Source: Bacteroidetes bacterium GWF2_33_38 | GTDB taxonomy: Bacteria > Bacteroidota > Bacteroidia > Bacteroidales > GWF2-33-38 | Assembly: GCA_001769505.1 (NCBI GenBank) | Contig: MEOF01000006.1 | Span: 1-64,000 of the forward strand | Direction: 5' to 3' | DNA length: 64,000 nucleotides | Part shown: positions 47,589 to 57,124 of the stretch, piece after piece | Layout: each line of letters starts with the position of its first letter | Position numbering within the stretch: the first letter of the stretch is position 1 | The notes under the pieces: model-generated | What the model was told of the DNA's origin: nothing | Database searches by the model: none | What the model saw: only the letters and a program-made list of their open reading frames with translations | Program-made: the position numbers and the translations under genes

Positions 47589-48167
47589 ATGTTACAAATT
47601 GATGACAAAATAATAAGTTTCGACGTACTCGATAAAAAATTTGTTTGCGATATTACAAAATGTAAAGGTGCTTGTTGCATTGAAGGAGACGCAGGTGCTC
47701 CTCTCGAAAAAAAAGAGTTAAAAATATTAGAAAAAGTTTATCCTAGCGTAAAGCCATATTTGCGAAAAATAAGTATTGAAACGATAGAAAAACAAGGTGT
47801 TTATGTAATTGATTCTGATGGAGATTATGTTACACCTCTCATCGAAAATCGCGAATGTGCTTATCTGATTTTTGAAAATGATATTGCATTGTGTGGAATC
47901 GAAAAAGCATATCTTGATAAAAAAATTAAGTTTAGGAAACCGGTTTCGTGCCACCTTTATCCGATTAGAATTACAAAATACAAGCAATTTGACGCTGTAA
48001 ATTACGAAGAAAATAAAATTTGCAAACATGCTTTAATCAATGGAGAACAAAAAAAGGAAAAACTATACTTGTTTCTTGAAGAGCCTTTGACCAGAACATA
48101 TGGCAAAAAATGGGTCGAAAAACTCAAAATTGCAGCAAGCGAACTTTTAAAAAATAGTTCAACATAA
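47589..48167 (+). CDS. DUF3109 family cysteine-rich protein
   Basis: 192 residues. Cysteines appear in CDITKCKGACCIEG (about 20-33), ECAYL, LCGIEK, SCHLYPIR and KICKHA: eight in all, a pattern reminiscent of the YkgJ-like iron or zinc chelating families. This DUF is largely restricted to Bacteroidota and its function is unknown; metal binding is inferred from the cysteines. Cytosolic. Operon with gpmI and the following barrel. Confidence 0.9.
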   Translation: MLQIDDKIISFDVLDKKFVCDITKCKGACCIEGDAGAPLEKKELKILEKVYPSVKPYLRKISIETIEKQGVYVIDSDGDYVTPLIENRECAYLIFENDIALCGIEKAYLDKKIKFRKPVSCHLYPIRITKYKQFDAVNYEENKICKHALINGEQKKEKLYLFLEEPLTRTYGKKWVEKLKIAASELLKNSST

Positions 48168-48171
48168 AAAA

Positions 48172-48870
48172 ATGAATCGATACCTGTTTCTCATATTTTT
48201 TTTAATCGGCAATTTTGCTGCATCTTCTCAAACAAAAGAAGAAGAAAAAAAAGTAAGTAAAACCTATTTTGGAGTTCATTTTAGCCCGACAAGTCCGTTG
48301 AATTTGATTCAAAAAACAAATGTGCTTTCTGAAGTTGATGGAGTGTTATACGAGATAAACAGCAAAATGGGACATTCGTTCGGAATGGAAGTTAGACACG
48401 ATTTTAATAAAATTTTCTCGTTGCAAACCGGGCTCAGTTATGTTCGACGTAATTACGATTTCAAAGCCAATCTCGATACGCTTTTCGAAAACCGAATGCA
48501 ATTTGTTGGTTACGAAATTCCGGTAATGATGTTGGCATACCTTCGGTTAACAAAACATATTTACATGGACAACTCAATCGGGTTTAGTGCAAACTTTTAT
48601 CCGACCGATATCGCTACCGAACATGTTTATGGTTTTGCAAACCGTTGGTATCAATTTGCTATGAATGTAAATGTTGGCTGGGATTTCAGAACCGAGAACA
48701 GTGGTTATTTTTTCCTAGGTGCATCGTATCATCTTCAACTCAATAATGCTCTTTACCTCGCTTTTTACGAAGACGAAAACTTTGTTGCCGAAAAGGTCCG
48801 ATTGGGTGTTAAAGGAAGCTATTTTGCGATAAACTTTAAATATTTTTTTCCTCAACGAGAAAAAGAATAA
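48172..48870 (+). CDS. Outer membrane beta-barrel protein
   Basis: 232 residues. Signal peptide 1-19 (ending AASSQ), a short charged stretch, then about ten amphipathic strands (for example FSLQTGLSYVRRNYDF, WYQFAMNVNVGWDF) ending in IALNFKYFF-type strand IN FKYFF near the C-terminus. Resembles the PF13568-type outer-membrane barrel of Bacteroidota. It begins 4 bases after the DUF3109 gene and is probably co-transcribed with gpmI. No specific function can be read. Confidence 0.8.
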   Translation: MNRYLFLIFFLIGNFAASSQTKEEEKKVSKTYFGVHFSPTSPLNLIQKTNVLSEVDGVLYEINSKMGHSFGMEVRHDFNKIFSLQTGLSYVRRNYDFKANLDTLFENRMQFVGYEIPVMMLAYLRLTKHIYMDNSIGFSANFYPTDIATEHVYGFANRWYQFAMNVNVGWDFRTENSGYFFLGASYHLQLNNALYLAFYEDENFVAEKVRLGVKGSYFAINFKYFFPQREKE

Positions 48871-48876
48871 AGATGC

Positions 48877-48921
48877 TTTTATGCAAGTGCAGTTTTGGAG
48901 TGCACTTTTTCTGCACTTTGG
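48877..48921. repeat. Dispersed palindromic repeat, copy 2
   Basis: 45 bases matching 511-555 in reverse complement with a single mismatch. It again lies in a gap between convergent genes, 6 bases past the stop codon of the barrel gene and 9 before the stop of the thioredoxin gene. The same AAGTGCAG/CTGCACTT stem can form and may serve as a terminator for either side. Confidence 0.75.
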
Positions 48922-48930
48922 AATGCTTAA

Positions 48931-50421
48931 CTAGTGCGATTCTTCCTCCTCCTCTTTTACATCTTCAGGTTTTTCCAATATTCTTCCCTCATCGCCTTTT
49001 ATTCCCATTTTGCTCCTAAGCATTTCTTCGAGCTGTTCGGGGGATAATCGTTTTGCTAAAATATTTTTGTCTTTATCTAAGAGATAAATAACGGGAGTGC
49101 TGTATATATCGAAGTAATCTCTAAATTTACTTCGGTAATAAGGGTCAGAAACATTAATAAACTCTTGAATTTTGTATTCCTTAATGAAGGTTTTCCATTC
49201 CTCAATATCGGTTTTGATGTTAATGCCATAAACTTTAAATCCCTTTGATTTATAAGCTTCAGCAAGTTTTTTCATTTTTGGCGTTGCTTTTTTGCAATGT
49301 CCGCAATCGGGTTCATAGAAAAATATTGAAGTATAGTCAGCTTTAATTGCATGTAACGGAACAGGACGTAATAGCGTATCGTACATAATAATATTATGAG
49401 CTTGTCCTCCGAGTAATGTTGGTTTTAAATCATCAACACGCTCTTGCATCTTTACGGTTAATGTAGAGTCTGCCCACCATGCTTGTCCGCTTAAATAATA
49501 TTTCTCGGCTAAATGCACAAAAACTGCGTCCATGCCCATGTATTTTGATGTTTCGTAATAATTGGTAAGGGTAGGAAGTGCATATCGAAAAACATTTGAA
49601 TCGGCTTTTGATTTTTCAATAATAAAATCACAAGCTCTAATAATAGAATCTGGGTGAGGAACAACTAATCGTTTAAGATAATCCATTATTTTTTGATGGA
49701 GAATTGGAGTTCGAACTAATCTTCCATCGCCAAAGTTTATATTATCGAAATAATGCTTTTGCATATAATGTAAAGCGAACAATGAGTCAATTTCGTTTCC
49801 TTTTTCATCTTTGGGCGAATCGGGAATATCGATTTGTACATTCGATTTCATTATGCTCGAATATAAGGTATTTGGATATTTGCTCTCGGCTTCGTTCATA
49901 AAGGCAAGAACAGCTTTATCAATTTTGTCAATTTCGCTATTCAAAAAATCGGTAGAGTCTTTATTCGATTTGTTTTTATCTAATCTAGCTTTAAGTGCTT
50001 GAACTTTATTATAATTATTCATTCTGAAAATATGAAAATCGGTAAAGAGTTTGTTCTCAATAGAACCAGTAACTTTCATATTTCCAACTAAATCTTTTGT
50101 GTCGGTTTCAACCGAAAAACGTTGCTCTCCAATTAAAATTTGTACTAAGGTTTTTTCAGGCGAATAAATAAAATAAATGCCACCTTCTAGCGGTTCTTTA
50201 CCTTCAAATACACAATATCCATTAGCATCTACCTTGTTGGTATCCAAAATGTATTGTTTATCGGCATAGTAATATCCCAAATAGCAAACGGTATCCTTGA
50301 TTCCTGTAATTTTGACTTTAATTTGGTAGCCTTTATCTTTGTCTTTTCCTCCTGCGAACGATAATTGTGAAGCCAAAAACAAAAATACAATGATAAACGA
50401 AATTTTATTTATGTAATTCAT
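48931..50421 (-). CDS. Thioredoxin-fold protein with DUF4369 and DUF5106 regions
   Basis: 496 residues from ATG 50421; in-frame ATGs at 50442 and 50469 exist, but the -7 element at 50471-50478 places the transcript start about at 50464, which excludes the longest form. The signal sequence MNYINKISFIIVFLFLA is well placed after 50421. The N-terminal 110 residues look like DUF4369, the middle like DUF5106, and the C-terminal 130 are a thioredoxin domain with CGHC (about 373-376) and cis-Pro in STPV. The predicted role is a periplasmic thiol-disulfide reductase. Acidic tail (KEEEEES). Confidence 0.85.
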   Translation of the reverse strand: MNYINKISFIIVFLFLASQLSFAGGKDKDKGYQIKVKITGIKDTVCYLGYYYADKQYILDTNKVDANGYCVFEGKEPLEGGIYFIYSPEKTLVQILIGEQRFSVETDTKDLVGNMKVTGSIENKLFTDFHIFRMNNYNKVQALKARLDKNKSNKDSTDFLNSEIDKIDKAVLAFMNEAESKYPNTLYSSIMKSNVQIDIPDSPKDEKGNEIDSLFALHYMQKHYFDNINFGDGRLVRTPILHQKIMDYLKRLVVPHPDSIIRACDFIIEKSKADSNVFRYALPTLTNYYETSKYMGMDAVFVHLAEKYYLSGQAWWADSTLTVKMQERVDDLKPTLLGGQAHNIIMYDTLLRPVPLHAIKADYTSIFFYEPDCGHCKKATPKMKKLAEAYKSKGFKVYGINIKTDIEEWKTFIKEYKIQEFINVSDPYYRSKFRDYFDIYSTPVIYLLDKDKNILAKRLSPEQLEEMLRSKMGIKGDEGRILEKPEDVKEEEEESH

Positions 50422-50470
50422 ATGTGAAAAGTTTAATTTCATTTGATTTTCTTCATTATTTAAAAACATA

Positions 50471-50478
50471 CAAATATA
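50471..50478 (-). promoter_or_regulatory. Candidate -7 element of the thioredoxin-fold gene
   Basis: The minus strand reads TATATTTG. Its position lies directly on the most upstream possible ATG (50469), which argues for a downstream start. No clear -33 TTG. Confidence 0.45.
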
Positions 50479-50606
50479 AAATCTTATTATAAATCTTAGA
50501 TGTTAAAAATTGTAAAAATTATAAAATCAATCATATTTGGTAAATTTGAATTTATTTTCATAAAAATTGTTGTACTTTTATAATTGCATAAAACTTATCG
50601 TGTAGT

Positions 50607-51311
50607 ATGAACAAGGTGTATAAAAATAGCTTGTGTGTTTTGATATTTCTATTGTTTACAATAATGGGTTGTAAAGAAAGCGATATTACTTCAACTTCTA
50701 ATGACTACAATTATACTCCATTACAAGTTGGAAATTGGATAACTTACGAAATAGAAGAAATTGCAATTGATAAACTTTCAGCGTTGTATGACACGACCAA
50801 CTATTTTATAAAAGAAATAATAACAGAAAAATACATCGATTTAGTTGGAGAAGAAGCTTGTCGTATCGAAAGATTTTACAAAAAAGATTCGCTTTCGAAT
50901 TGGATAATTAAGGACGTTTGGACATCACAAATTATCAATAATCGATATCAAAAAACCGAAGAAAATGTAAAATACGTTCGACTAATATTTCCTGCCGAAC
51001 TTAATAAAATTTGGAATGGAAATGCCTACAATACGAATGAAGAGCAAGAATATGAAATTACGAATATTGATGAGTTTGAAACAGTAAATGAACTAGATTT
51101 TGATTCGGTTTTAACCGTAACACATGAAAATTTCTTAACCCAAATCGAGAAAAAATATAGTATTGAGAAATTTGCAAAGAATGTAGGATTGGTTTATAAA
51201 GAAATTATCGATATTTACGCAGATGCAACTCCGTACACGGATTCAATCGAAAAAAGAATAAAAACAGCAAGTATTTACAAGCAGAAAGTTATAGATTATG
51301 GTACAAATTAA
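50607..51311 (+). CDS. Putative lipoprotein, unknown function
   Basis: 234 residues. A lipoprotein signal ends FTIMGCKES (Cys22), with acidic sequence after the cysteine. The remainder is a mixed alpha-beta domain (for example YTPLQVGNWITYEIEEI, about 35-51) with no motif I recognise. Its last 14 bases overlap the start of the subtilase gene in another frame, so the two are translated together. Cell-envelope location is inferred from the lipobox. Confidence 0.75.
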   Translation: MNKVYKNSLCVLIFLLFTIMGCKESDITSTSNDYNYTPLQVGNWITYEIEEIAIDKLSALYDTTNYFIKEIITEKYIDLVGEEACRIERFYKKDSLSNWIIKDVWTSQIINNRYQKTEENVKYVRLIFPAELNKIWNGNAYNTNEEQEYEITNIDEFETVNELDFDSVLTVTHENFLTQIEKKYSIEKFAKNVGLVYKEIIDIYADATPYTDSIEKRIKTASIYKQKVIDYGTN

Positions 51312-52974
51312 ACATTATATCCTTTTTTTATTGTTCGTTATAAATAGCACCCTTGCATTAACACAAATTGCTCCCGATAAATATTGTATTTATTTTACTG
51401 ACAAAGCAAATAGTGGTTTTTCAACAGATACTCCTGAAGATTTTTTATCGGATCGAGCAATTTTACGAAGACAAAAACAAAATATTCTCATCTCTACAAA
51501 TGACTTGCCTTTAGCTCAGACTTATGTTGATAGCGTTGAAAGTTTTGGTATTACGGTGTTAAACAAATCGAAATGGTTAAATTGTGTAACTGTTGAAGTT
51601 TCTGATTTATCGATGCTTGATTCTTTAATCGGAGTTTCGTTTATTAAACAAATCAAAAATATTTCTGTCGAAAATAGCTCAACGATTGGTAGCAATAAAT
51701 TTCCAATCCTCACAAGTATGAAATCTATTGTAAAAACAAAAGCCGAAAGCGAACTTGATTATGGACAGGCTGATGGACAAATTACAATGCTAAACGGACA
51801 TATTCTTCATAATTTGGGCTTTCAGGGCGAAGGAATGCTAATTGCAATTACCGATGGAGGTTTTTATAAAGCTGATGTGAACACAGCTTTTGATAGCTTG
51901 CGAATTAATAATCAGATAAAAATCACAAAAAACTTTGTGCATGGTGGAGAATATGTTTATGGTTATCACGAACATGGAGCCCAAGTTTTAAGCATTATTG
52001 CAGCGAATAAACCCGGACAAATTATAGGAACAGCTCCGAAAGCAGATTACTTATTACTCTTAACCGAAGATGTTAGTTCAGAATATAGAATCGAAGAATA
52101 TAACTGGATTTCGGCTGCTGAATATGCCGATAGTTGTGGAGCCGACGTAATTAATGTTTCATTAGGATACAATACATTTACCGATACTGACCAAAATTAT
52201 ACATACTCTGACATGGACGGAGAAACATCTATTATTTCAACTGGAGCCGATATTGCTGCAAGCAAAGGGATGTTAGTTGTATGCAGTGCAGGAAACGAAG
52301 GTTACACTTCATGGCATTTTATTGCAACTCCAGCTGATGCCGATAGTGTTTTAACGGTTGGTGCAGTTGATGGTTCTGGAATTTACGCTTCACTAAGTTC
52401 CACGGGACCAACATACGATGGTCGAATTAAACCCAATATTGTGGCACAAGGTTCAGGAACTACGTATTATTCAAGTTCTGAATATGTTTCAACCGGAAAT
52501 GGAACTTCATTTTCGGCTCCAATTATAAGTGGCTTAGTTGCTTGTTTTTGGCAGGCAAATCCAAGCTTGACAAATATGGAAATTATTGATTATATCGAAA
52601 GAAGTGCAAGTCAGTATCTTTTCCCCGATTCATTACTCGGACATGGCATTCCGGACTTTGCTTTGGCAAATTTGCTAACAAATAATATTTCGTATAATGA
52701 TTTTTCAAACGATAATCTAGTTTCTATTTTTCCAAATCCGTTTAATAACGATTTTGTAATTGATTTTTATTCAGCAGACAGCCAAACGGTTTTTGTGCAA
52801 ATTTTTGATATGCTTGGAAAACTTAAATTTCAAAAAGAAATTGACCTGAACATTACATCATATAATCGAATTAAATTTGATGATGCAGACTCGCTAGAGT
52901 CTGGAATTTACTACATCAAATTTACAAGCTCAACAAATAGTTTTATCAAAAAAATTATTAAAAAAAATAGCTAA
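51298..52974 (+). CDS. S8 family (subtilisin-like) serine peptidase with T9SS tail
   Basis: 558 residues. Signal peptide 1-21 (ending TLALT). A propeptide (about 25-150, YCIYFTDKAN) precedes a subtilase domain with catalytic Asp186 (AITDGG), His226 (HEHGAQV), oxyanion Asn333 (SAGNEG) and Ser404 (GTSFSAP). The last 80 residues from SIFPNPFNN are a type A T9SS sorting domain. Likely exported to the surface and active outside the cell. It overlaps the lipoprotein gene by 14 bases, and its stop codon shares one base with the xseA start. Confidence 0.95.
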   Translation: MVQIKHYILFLLFVINSTLALTQIAPDKYCIYFTDKANSGFSTDTPEDFLSDRAILRRQKQNILISTNDLPLAQTYVDSVESFGITVLNKSKWLNCVTVEVSDLSMLDSLIGVSFIKQIKNISVENSSTIGSNKFPILTSMKSIVKTKAESELDYGQADGQITMLNGHILHNLGFQGEGMLIAITDGGFYKADVNTAFDSLRINNQIKITKNFVHGGEYVYGYHEHGAQVLSIIAANKPGQIIGTAPKADYLLLLTEDVSSEYRIEEYNWISAAEYADSCGADVINVSLGYNTFTDTDQNYTYSDMDGETSIISTGADIAASKGMLVVCSAGNEGYTSWHFIATPADADSVLTVGAVDGSGIYASLSSTGPTYDGRIKPNIVAQGSGTTYYSSSEYVSTGNGTSFSAPIISGLVACFWQANPSLTNMEIIDYIERSASQYLFPDSLLGHGIPDFALANLLTNNISYNDFSNDNLVSIFPNPFNNDFVIDFYSADSQTVFVQIFDMLGKLKFQKEIDLNITSYNRIKFDDADSLESGIYYIKFTSSTNSFIKKIIKKNS

Positions 52975-54353
52975 TGGCTGAGAATGCTATTACACTTTCA
53001 GTTTTACACGAAAAAATACAGTCAATTCTTAAATCCGAATTTGATGATTCTACATGGATAGTTGCCGAAATTAGCGAATTAAAAGTTAATCAAAGTGGAC
53101 ACTGTTATTTAGAATTAATTGAAAAAGACCCACATTCGGAAAAGATATTAGCTAAAGCTAAGGCAACTATTTGGGCTTATACATTCAGAATGCTCAAGCC
53201 GTATTTTGAAACCACGAGTGGGTATGAGTTCTTGTCAGGGATTAAAATTCTAGTTAAGATAAATATCGAATTTCATGCAATTTACGGATACAGTTTAAAT
53301 GTTAGCGATATAGATCCGACTTACACGCTTGGAGATATCGAAAAACGCCGAATAGAAATTATAACTCGTTTAAAAAACGAGGGTGTAATTGAAATGAACA
53401 AAGAACTTTTATTTCCAACTGTTCCTAAAAATATAGCGATTATTTCGACCGAAACGGCTGCTGGGTATGGCGACTTTGTGAATCAACTTAACAATAATGA
53501 ATTTGGCTATGCTTTTCATCACAAATTATTTCCTGCTTTTATGCAAGGTGAGCAGGTTGAAACGTCGATATTAAAAGCTTTTGATAAAATTTTTCAGCAT
53601 GATTCGATTTTTGATGTAGTTGTTATTATTAGAGGCGGAGGTTCAAAATCTGATTTAAGCTGGTTCGATAATTATTGGATTGCATATACTGTAACGCAGT
53701 TTCCCATTCCTGTGCTAACCGGAATAGGACATGAGCAGGATGATACAATAACAGACTTAGTTGCACACAAAAAATTGAAAACACCCACAGCTGCCGCTGA
53801 TTTTCTTATTTCTAAATATTACGAGTTTGAAGAAAATCTTGGCGAACTAGAAACTTTTGCTTACAATCATATTTCTGAAAAAATAAATTACGAAAAAGCA
53901 AGTTTGAACAATGTTATAAATAAAGTTGTGATTGGAACAAAAGATAATATTTTTAATACAAAACAAATTTTTAATTCTGTTCAACATAATATTATGGGAT
54001 TGTCACATAAATTTCTTTCTAATAATGAAATGAAACTTGATAAACTTCCGCAAAAAATTACATATAAGACAACAAAGGCTATTGATTTTTCTAGATATAG
54101 AATTGATGAATTATTAAGGATATTTTCATTTTCGTTGAAACAAAAAATTGAGAACCAAAAACACAAACTTGAAACCGCCGAAAATACAACTGAATTATTG
54201 AATTCCGATAATTTGTTGAAAAAAGGCTATTCAATTACATCGCAAAACGGAAAGATTATCAGGGACATAAATGAAATAGAACTCAATGCTGAAATAGAAA
54301 CTGTTTTGTACAAAGGAAGAATCAAAAGTAAGATTATGCAAACTAAAAAGTGA
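52974..54353 (+). CDS. xseA: Exodeoxyribonuclease VII large subunit
   Basis: 459 residues. The OB-fold domain (about 1-100, WIVAEISELKVNQSGHCYLEL) is followed by the catalytic core with RGGGSKSDLSWFDN (about 222-235), GIGHEQDDTITDLVAHKKLKTPTAAA (about 258-283) and a long coiled-coil arm. The subunit degrades single-stranded DNA when joined by several XseB subunits. The xseB gene that often follows is absent here. The start overlaps the subtilase stop by one base (TAATG), an unexpected partnership for a DNA repair enzyme. Confidence 0.95.
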   Translation: MAENAITLSVLHEKIQSILKSEFDDSTWIVAEISELKVNQSGHCYLELIEKDPHSEKILAKAKATIWAYTFRMLKPYFETTSGYEFLSGIKILVKINIEFHAIYGYSLNVSDIDPTYTLGDIEKRRIEIITRLKNEGVIEMNKELLFPTVPKNIAIISTETAAGYGDFVNQLNNNEFGYAFHHKLFPAFMQGEQVETSILKAFDKIFQHDSIFDVVVIIRGGGSKSDLSWFDNYWIAYTVTQFPIPVLTGIGHEQDDTITDLVAHKKLKTPTAAADFLISKYYEFEENLGELETFAYNHISEKINYEKASLNNVINKVVIGTKDNIFNTKQIFNSVQHNIMGLSHKFLSNNEMKLDKLPQKITYKTTKAIDFSRYRIDELLRIFSFSLKQKIENQKHKLETAENTTELLNSDNLLKKGYSITSQNGKIIRDINEIELNAEIETVLYKGRIKSKIMQTKK

Positions 54354-54378
54354 AACTCATAAGTTGAACACTTTCATT

Positions 54379-55971
54379 CTAAAAAGTTTCAAAATCATTG
54401 TCCGTTTTATCTGCCAATTGCAAACTAATTCCTTTCGATTTTTGAAGAGGAGAATCCGATTTTCTTTGTTTTATCTGACTTTTAGTATTCTTTTTTTGAA
54501 AGATATTTTTTTTGTTTTGCTTTTTTTCTCCAATATCAAAAAACGAAATAATTTCAGTTAAATTTTGTGCTTGACTTGACAGTTCTTCCGAAGTTGTCGC
54601 CATTTCTTCAGCGGCAGCCGCATTTTGTTGAGTTACTTGATTAAGTTGTTGAATAGCATTATTTACTTGACTTGCTCCTGAATTCATTTCCATGCTTGCA
54701 GCTGTAATTTCTTGAACAAGTTTAGATGTATTTTGAATATTTGGAACGATACGTTGAAGCTGATTTTCAGATGTTTCAGCAATATCTACGCTGCTTTTTG
54801 TAATTTCGATTATTTCGTTTGATGCAACTTGACTTCGTTCAGCTAATTTACGAACTTCGGCAGCTACTACGGCAAATCCTTTTCCATGTTCTCCTGCACG
54901 TGCTGCTTCAACAGCTGCATTTAAAGCTAGAATATTTGTTTGAAAAGCGATATCGGTAATGATTGAAATTTTATCTGAAATTATTTTCATTGAACGAACC
55001 GTTAAGTTCATATTGCTACTATTCTCCTGAATTTCTTCTGATGCTTGTTGCGATATTTTTTCTGCTTGCTGAGCATTATCGGTATTTTGTTGAATGTTAG
55101 ATGCCATTTGTTCCATTGATGAAGAAACCTCTTCGGCTGAGGCAGCCTGCTCGTTTGCTCCTTCCGAAACTATTTGTGAGTTTGAATTCATCTGTTCGCT
55201 GGCTGATGCAATGTTTTCAGCACCAGACTTAATTTGCTCTATAACATTTCGTAAATTACTGCTCATATTTTGCAAATTATTTGCTAGAATTCCGACTTCG
55301 TCTTTTTGATTAATATCAAGATTTACAGTTAAATTTCCATTTGCAACTTTTTCCGAAAATTCAATTGCTATATTTAACGAACGAGTAATTGGTTTTGTAA
55401 AAAGGTATGAGATTAGCCAAAAAACGATAATCCCAAATATTACAGAAACAAGAATTAAATTTCGCAATTGATTCAAAATAGACAATATATCTTCTTCGTA
55501 AACGCTTGCCGAAACATACATTTCTAATTCATCGATATACTTAAAATATTGATATTTCATTTTACCGGTTTCGTCTTCAGGCCATAAATAATAGGTTTTT
55601 CCCTCTGAACCTGATGATTTAAGCTGGTTGAAAAATGTTTTCCCAGCACCACTTTTTCCTTCTTGGTTTGGATGAATAATGAATAAGCCATCTTTATCAA
55701 TCAAAAAAGGATAACCAGTTTCGTAATACGATTTATTTTGGAATAATTGTTTAAGTTCTGGACTAATTTCGCTATTATGCAATTTCGCATCTCGTACAAC
55801 AATTTCGGCAAGATTTTTAACTTCCGCAAACATTCTTGCATCACTATCAGCAATCATACGCCCTCTGTTGTTAAAATATGTATAAGCTCCGAGTGAAGCA
55901 ATAATAATTGTTACCGACAGGCTCATTACTATATTAAGTCTTGTCCCGATTTTAATATCTTTTATTCGCAT
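54379..55971 (-). CDS. Methyl-accepting chemotaxis protein with Cache sensor
   Basis: 530 residues. Membrane helix 1 (about 10-30), a periplasmic single Cache-type domain (about 35-160, with [16 protein letters not shown]), membrane helix 2 (about 170-195), a HAMP domain (about 195-245) and a signalling coiled coil (about 250-495) with the hairpin tip [33 protein letters not shown] region. It should feed a CheA/CheW pathway, with ligands bound in the periplasm. No C-terminal methyltransferase-binding pentapeptide. A good promoter is at 56028-56059. Confidence 0.95.
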   Translation of the reverse strand: MRIKDIKIGTRLNIVMSLSVTIIIASLGAYTYFNNRGRMIADSDARMFAEVKNLAEIVVRDAKLHNSEISPELKQLFQNKSYYETGYPFLIDKDGLFIIHPNQEGKSGAGKTFFNQLKSSGSEGKTYYLWPEDETGKMKYQYFKYIDELEMYVSASVYEEDILSILNQLRNLILVSVIFGIIVFWLISYLFTKPITRSLNIAIEFSEKVANGNLTVNLDINQKDEVGILANNLQNMSSNLRNVIEQIKSGAENIASASEQMNSNSQIVSEGANEQAASAEEVSSSMEQMASNIQQNTDNAQQAEKISQQASEEIQENSSNMNLTVRSMKIISDKISIITDIAFQTNILALNAAVEAARAGEHGKGFAVVAAEVRKLAERSQVASNEIIEITKSSVDIAETSENQLQRIVPNIQNTSKLVQEITAASMEMNSGASQVNNAIQQLNQVTQQNAAAAEEMATTSEELSSQAQNLTEIISFFDIGEKKQNKKNIFQKKNTKSQIKQRKSDSPLQKSKGISLQLADKTDNDFETF

Positions 55972-56027
55972 AATTTTATAATTTTAACATTAATATATTG
56001 TCATATATGAATGAGCTAGATATTTTA

Positions 56028-56059
56028 CAAATGTAAATAAAAAAAATATACGATTCCAA
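56028..56059 (-). promoter_or_regulatory. Promoter of the chemoreceptor gene
   Basis: Minus-strand TTG (56057-56059), 21 bases, TACATTTG (56028-56035). The start codon is 57 bases downstream. Confidence 0.6.
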
Positions 56060-56105
56060 TTTTTTATGATTGGCAAAAATTCGAGTTTGAGATTTAAAAA
56101 CAAAA

Positions 56106-56131
56106 AAGCCGTTCAAAATTTTGAACGGCTT
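56106..56131 (-). terminator. Intrinsic terminator of the ferredoxin gene
   Basis: A 26-base palindrome with arms AAGCCGTTCAAAA and TTTTGAACGGCTT; the minus strand continues with a T-run. It lies 23 bases past the ferredoxin stop codon. Confidence 0.85.
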
Positions 56132-56153
56132 AATAATTTTAAGTCCTTAAAAA

Positions 56154-56321
56154 TTAAGCTGGATGAATAGCTTCAACAGGACAAACGTCAGCACATGCTC
56201 CACAATCAGTACATGTGTTAGGGTCAATTTTATAAATATCACCTTCAGAGATTGCTTCAACTGGACATTCGTCTATGCAAGTTCCACAAGCTGTGCAGTC
56301 GTCATTAATTTTGTAAGCCAT
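56154..56321 (-). CDS. 2[4Fe-4S] ferredoxin
   Basis: A 55-residue protein, starting MAYKINDDCTACGTC, with two Cx2Cx2Cx3CP motifs: cysteines in CTACGTCIDECP and CTDCGACADVCP. This is the clostridial-type ferredoxin fold that carries two low-potential [4Fe-4S] clusters and donates electrons to hydrogenases, pyruvate:ferredoxin oxidoreductase and similar enzymes. It has a good terminator and its own -7 element. A single gene; fits an anaerobic metabolism, as does hypB at the right edge. Confidence 0.97.
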   Translation of the reverse strand: MAYKINDDCTACGTCIDECPVEAISEGDIYKIDPNTCTDCGACADVCPVEAIHPA

Positions 56322-56698
56322 TTTTCAATAGATTAAGTTAATATTGTAGTGCAAATATATTTTTCATATTTCAAATAGAAAAGGAAAAAATGAATTTATT
56401 TTAATTTTTTATTGACATTGTGGATTAAAAGCTAATTTAAACAACCCAAACTATACAGATTTCATACTGTTGGCAATGATAATTGTGTAACTTAATATGT
56501 AAAAACTCAGCTTGCTATAAATGTTGGATTATATGGGTTTAATAATATCGAAAGGATTATTCTATTGAAAATGAATATAATAGGATGCAAAAACAGAATT
56601 GTTTCTTATAAAACTCTTTGATAAATTTACGAAGTTCCCTATCCAAAATAACGATATTATTACTATATTTGTATATAATACTATTAAATTGTTAAATT
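56322..56698. other. Gene-free 377-base stretch between ferredoxin and bacteriohemerythrin
   Basis: AT-rich divergent intergenic region. It holds TATATTTG on the minus strand (56352-56359, before the ferredoxin) and TATATTTG on the plus strand (56664-56671, before the hemerythrin), both fits to the -7 consensus. No open frame of protein type, no hairpin worth reporting and no riboswitch pattern seen in the remaining 300 bases. Confidence 0.5.
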
Positions 56699-57106
56699 AT
56701 GGCATATATAAATTGGTCAGATTCATTGAGCGTAAAGATTGGTTCTATTGACAATCAACACAAAAAACTAATTGATTTACTGAATAATTTTTACGAAAAT
56801 GTAAATCAAGGTTCGAGCAACGAAAAACTTACTGGCTTAATTCAAGGACTAAAGAACTATACCAACGAGCACTTTACATCAGAAGAAAGGGTTATGAAAG
56901 TTAACGGATATCCTGAATTTGATGCTCATAAAAAACAACACGACGAGTTTATTGCGAAGGTAAGTGAAATACAAACAAAATTTTTATCAGGGAAAATGGT
57001 TTTAAGTATTGAAGTAACCAATTTTATCAAAACTTGGATTTCGGGTCATATTCAAGGTACTGACAAAAGATACACAAACTTTTTATTAGAAAAAGGGGTA
57101 AAATAA
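56699..57106 (+). CDS. Bacteriohemerythrin
   Basis: 135 residues, typical length. A diiron site is predicted from His21 (DNQHKKL), His58 and Glu62 (NEHFTSEE), His77 and His81 (DAHKKQH), His117 and Asp122 (SGHIQGTD). Such proteins bind O2 reversibly and either deliver or sense it in microaerobes and anaerobes. There is no fused sensor domain. The gene is 0.7 kb from a chemoreceptor transcribed the other way and next to the ferredoxin, which suits an oxygen-response function (inference). Confidence 0.95.
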   Translation: MAYINWSDSLSVKIGSIDNQHKKLIDLLNNFYENVNQGSSNEKLTGLIQGLKNYTNEHFTSEERVMKVNGYPEFDAHKKQHDEFIAKVSEIQTKFLSGKMVLSIEVTNFIKTWISGHIQGTDKRYTNFLLEKGVK

Positions 57107-57124
57107 AAGAATTTCTCTCTTAAT

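Noticed and set aside
54364-54561. Possible xseB after xseA
   Set aside because: The frame is the antisense of the chemoreceptor C-terminus and does not look like XseB.
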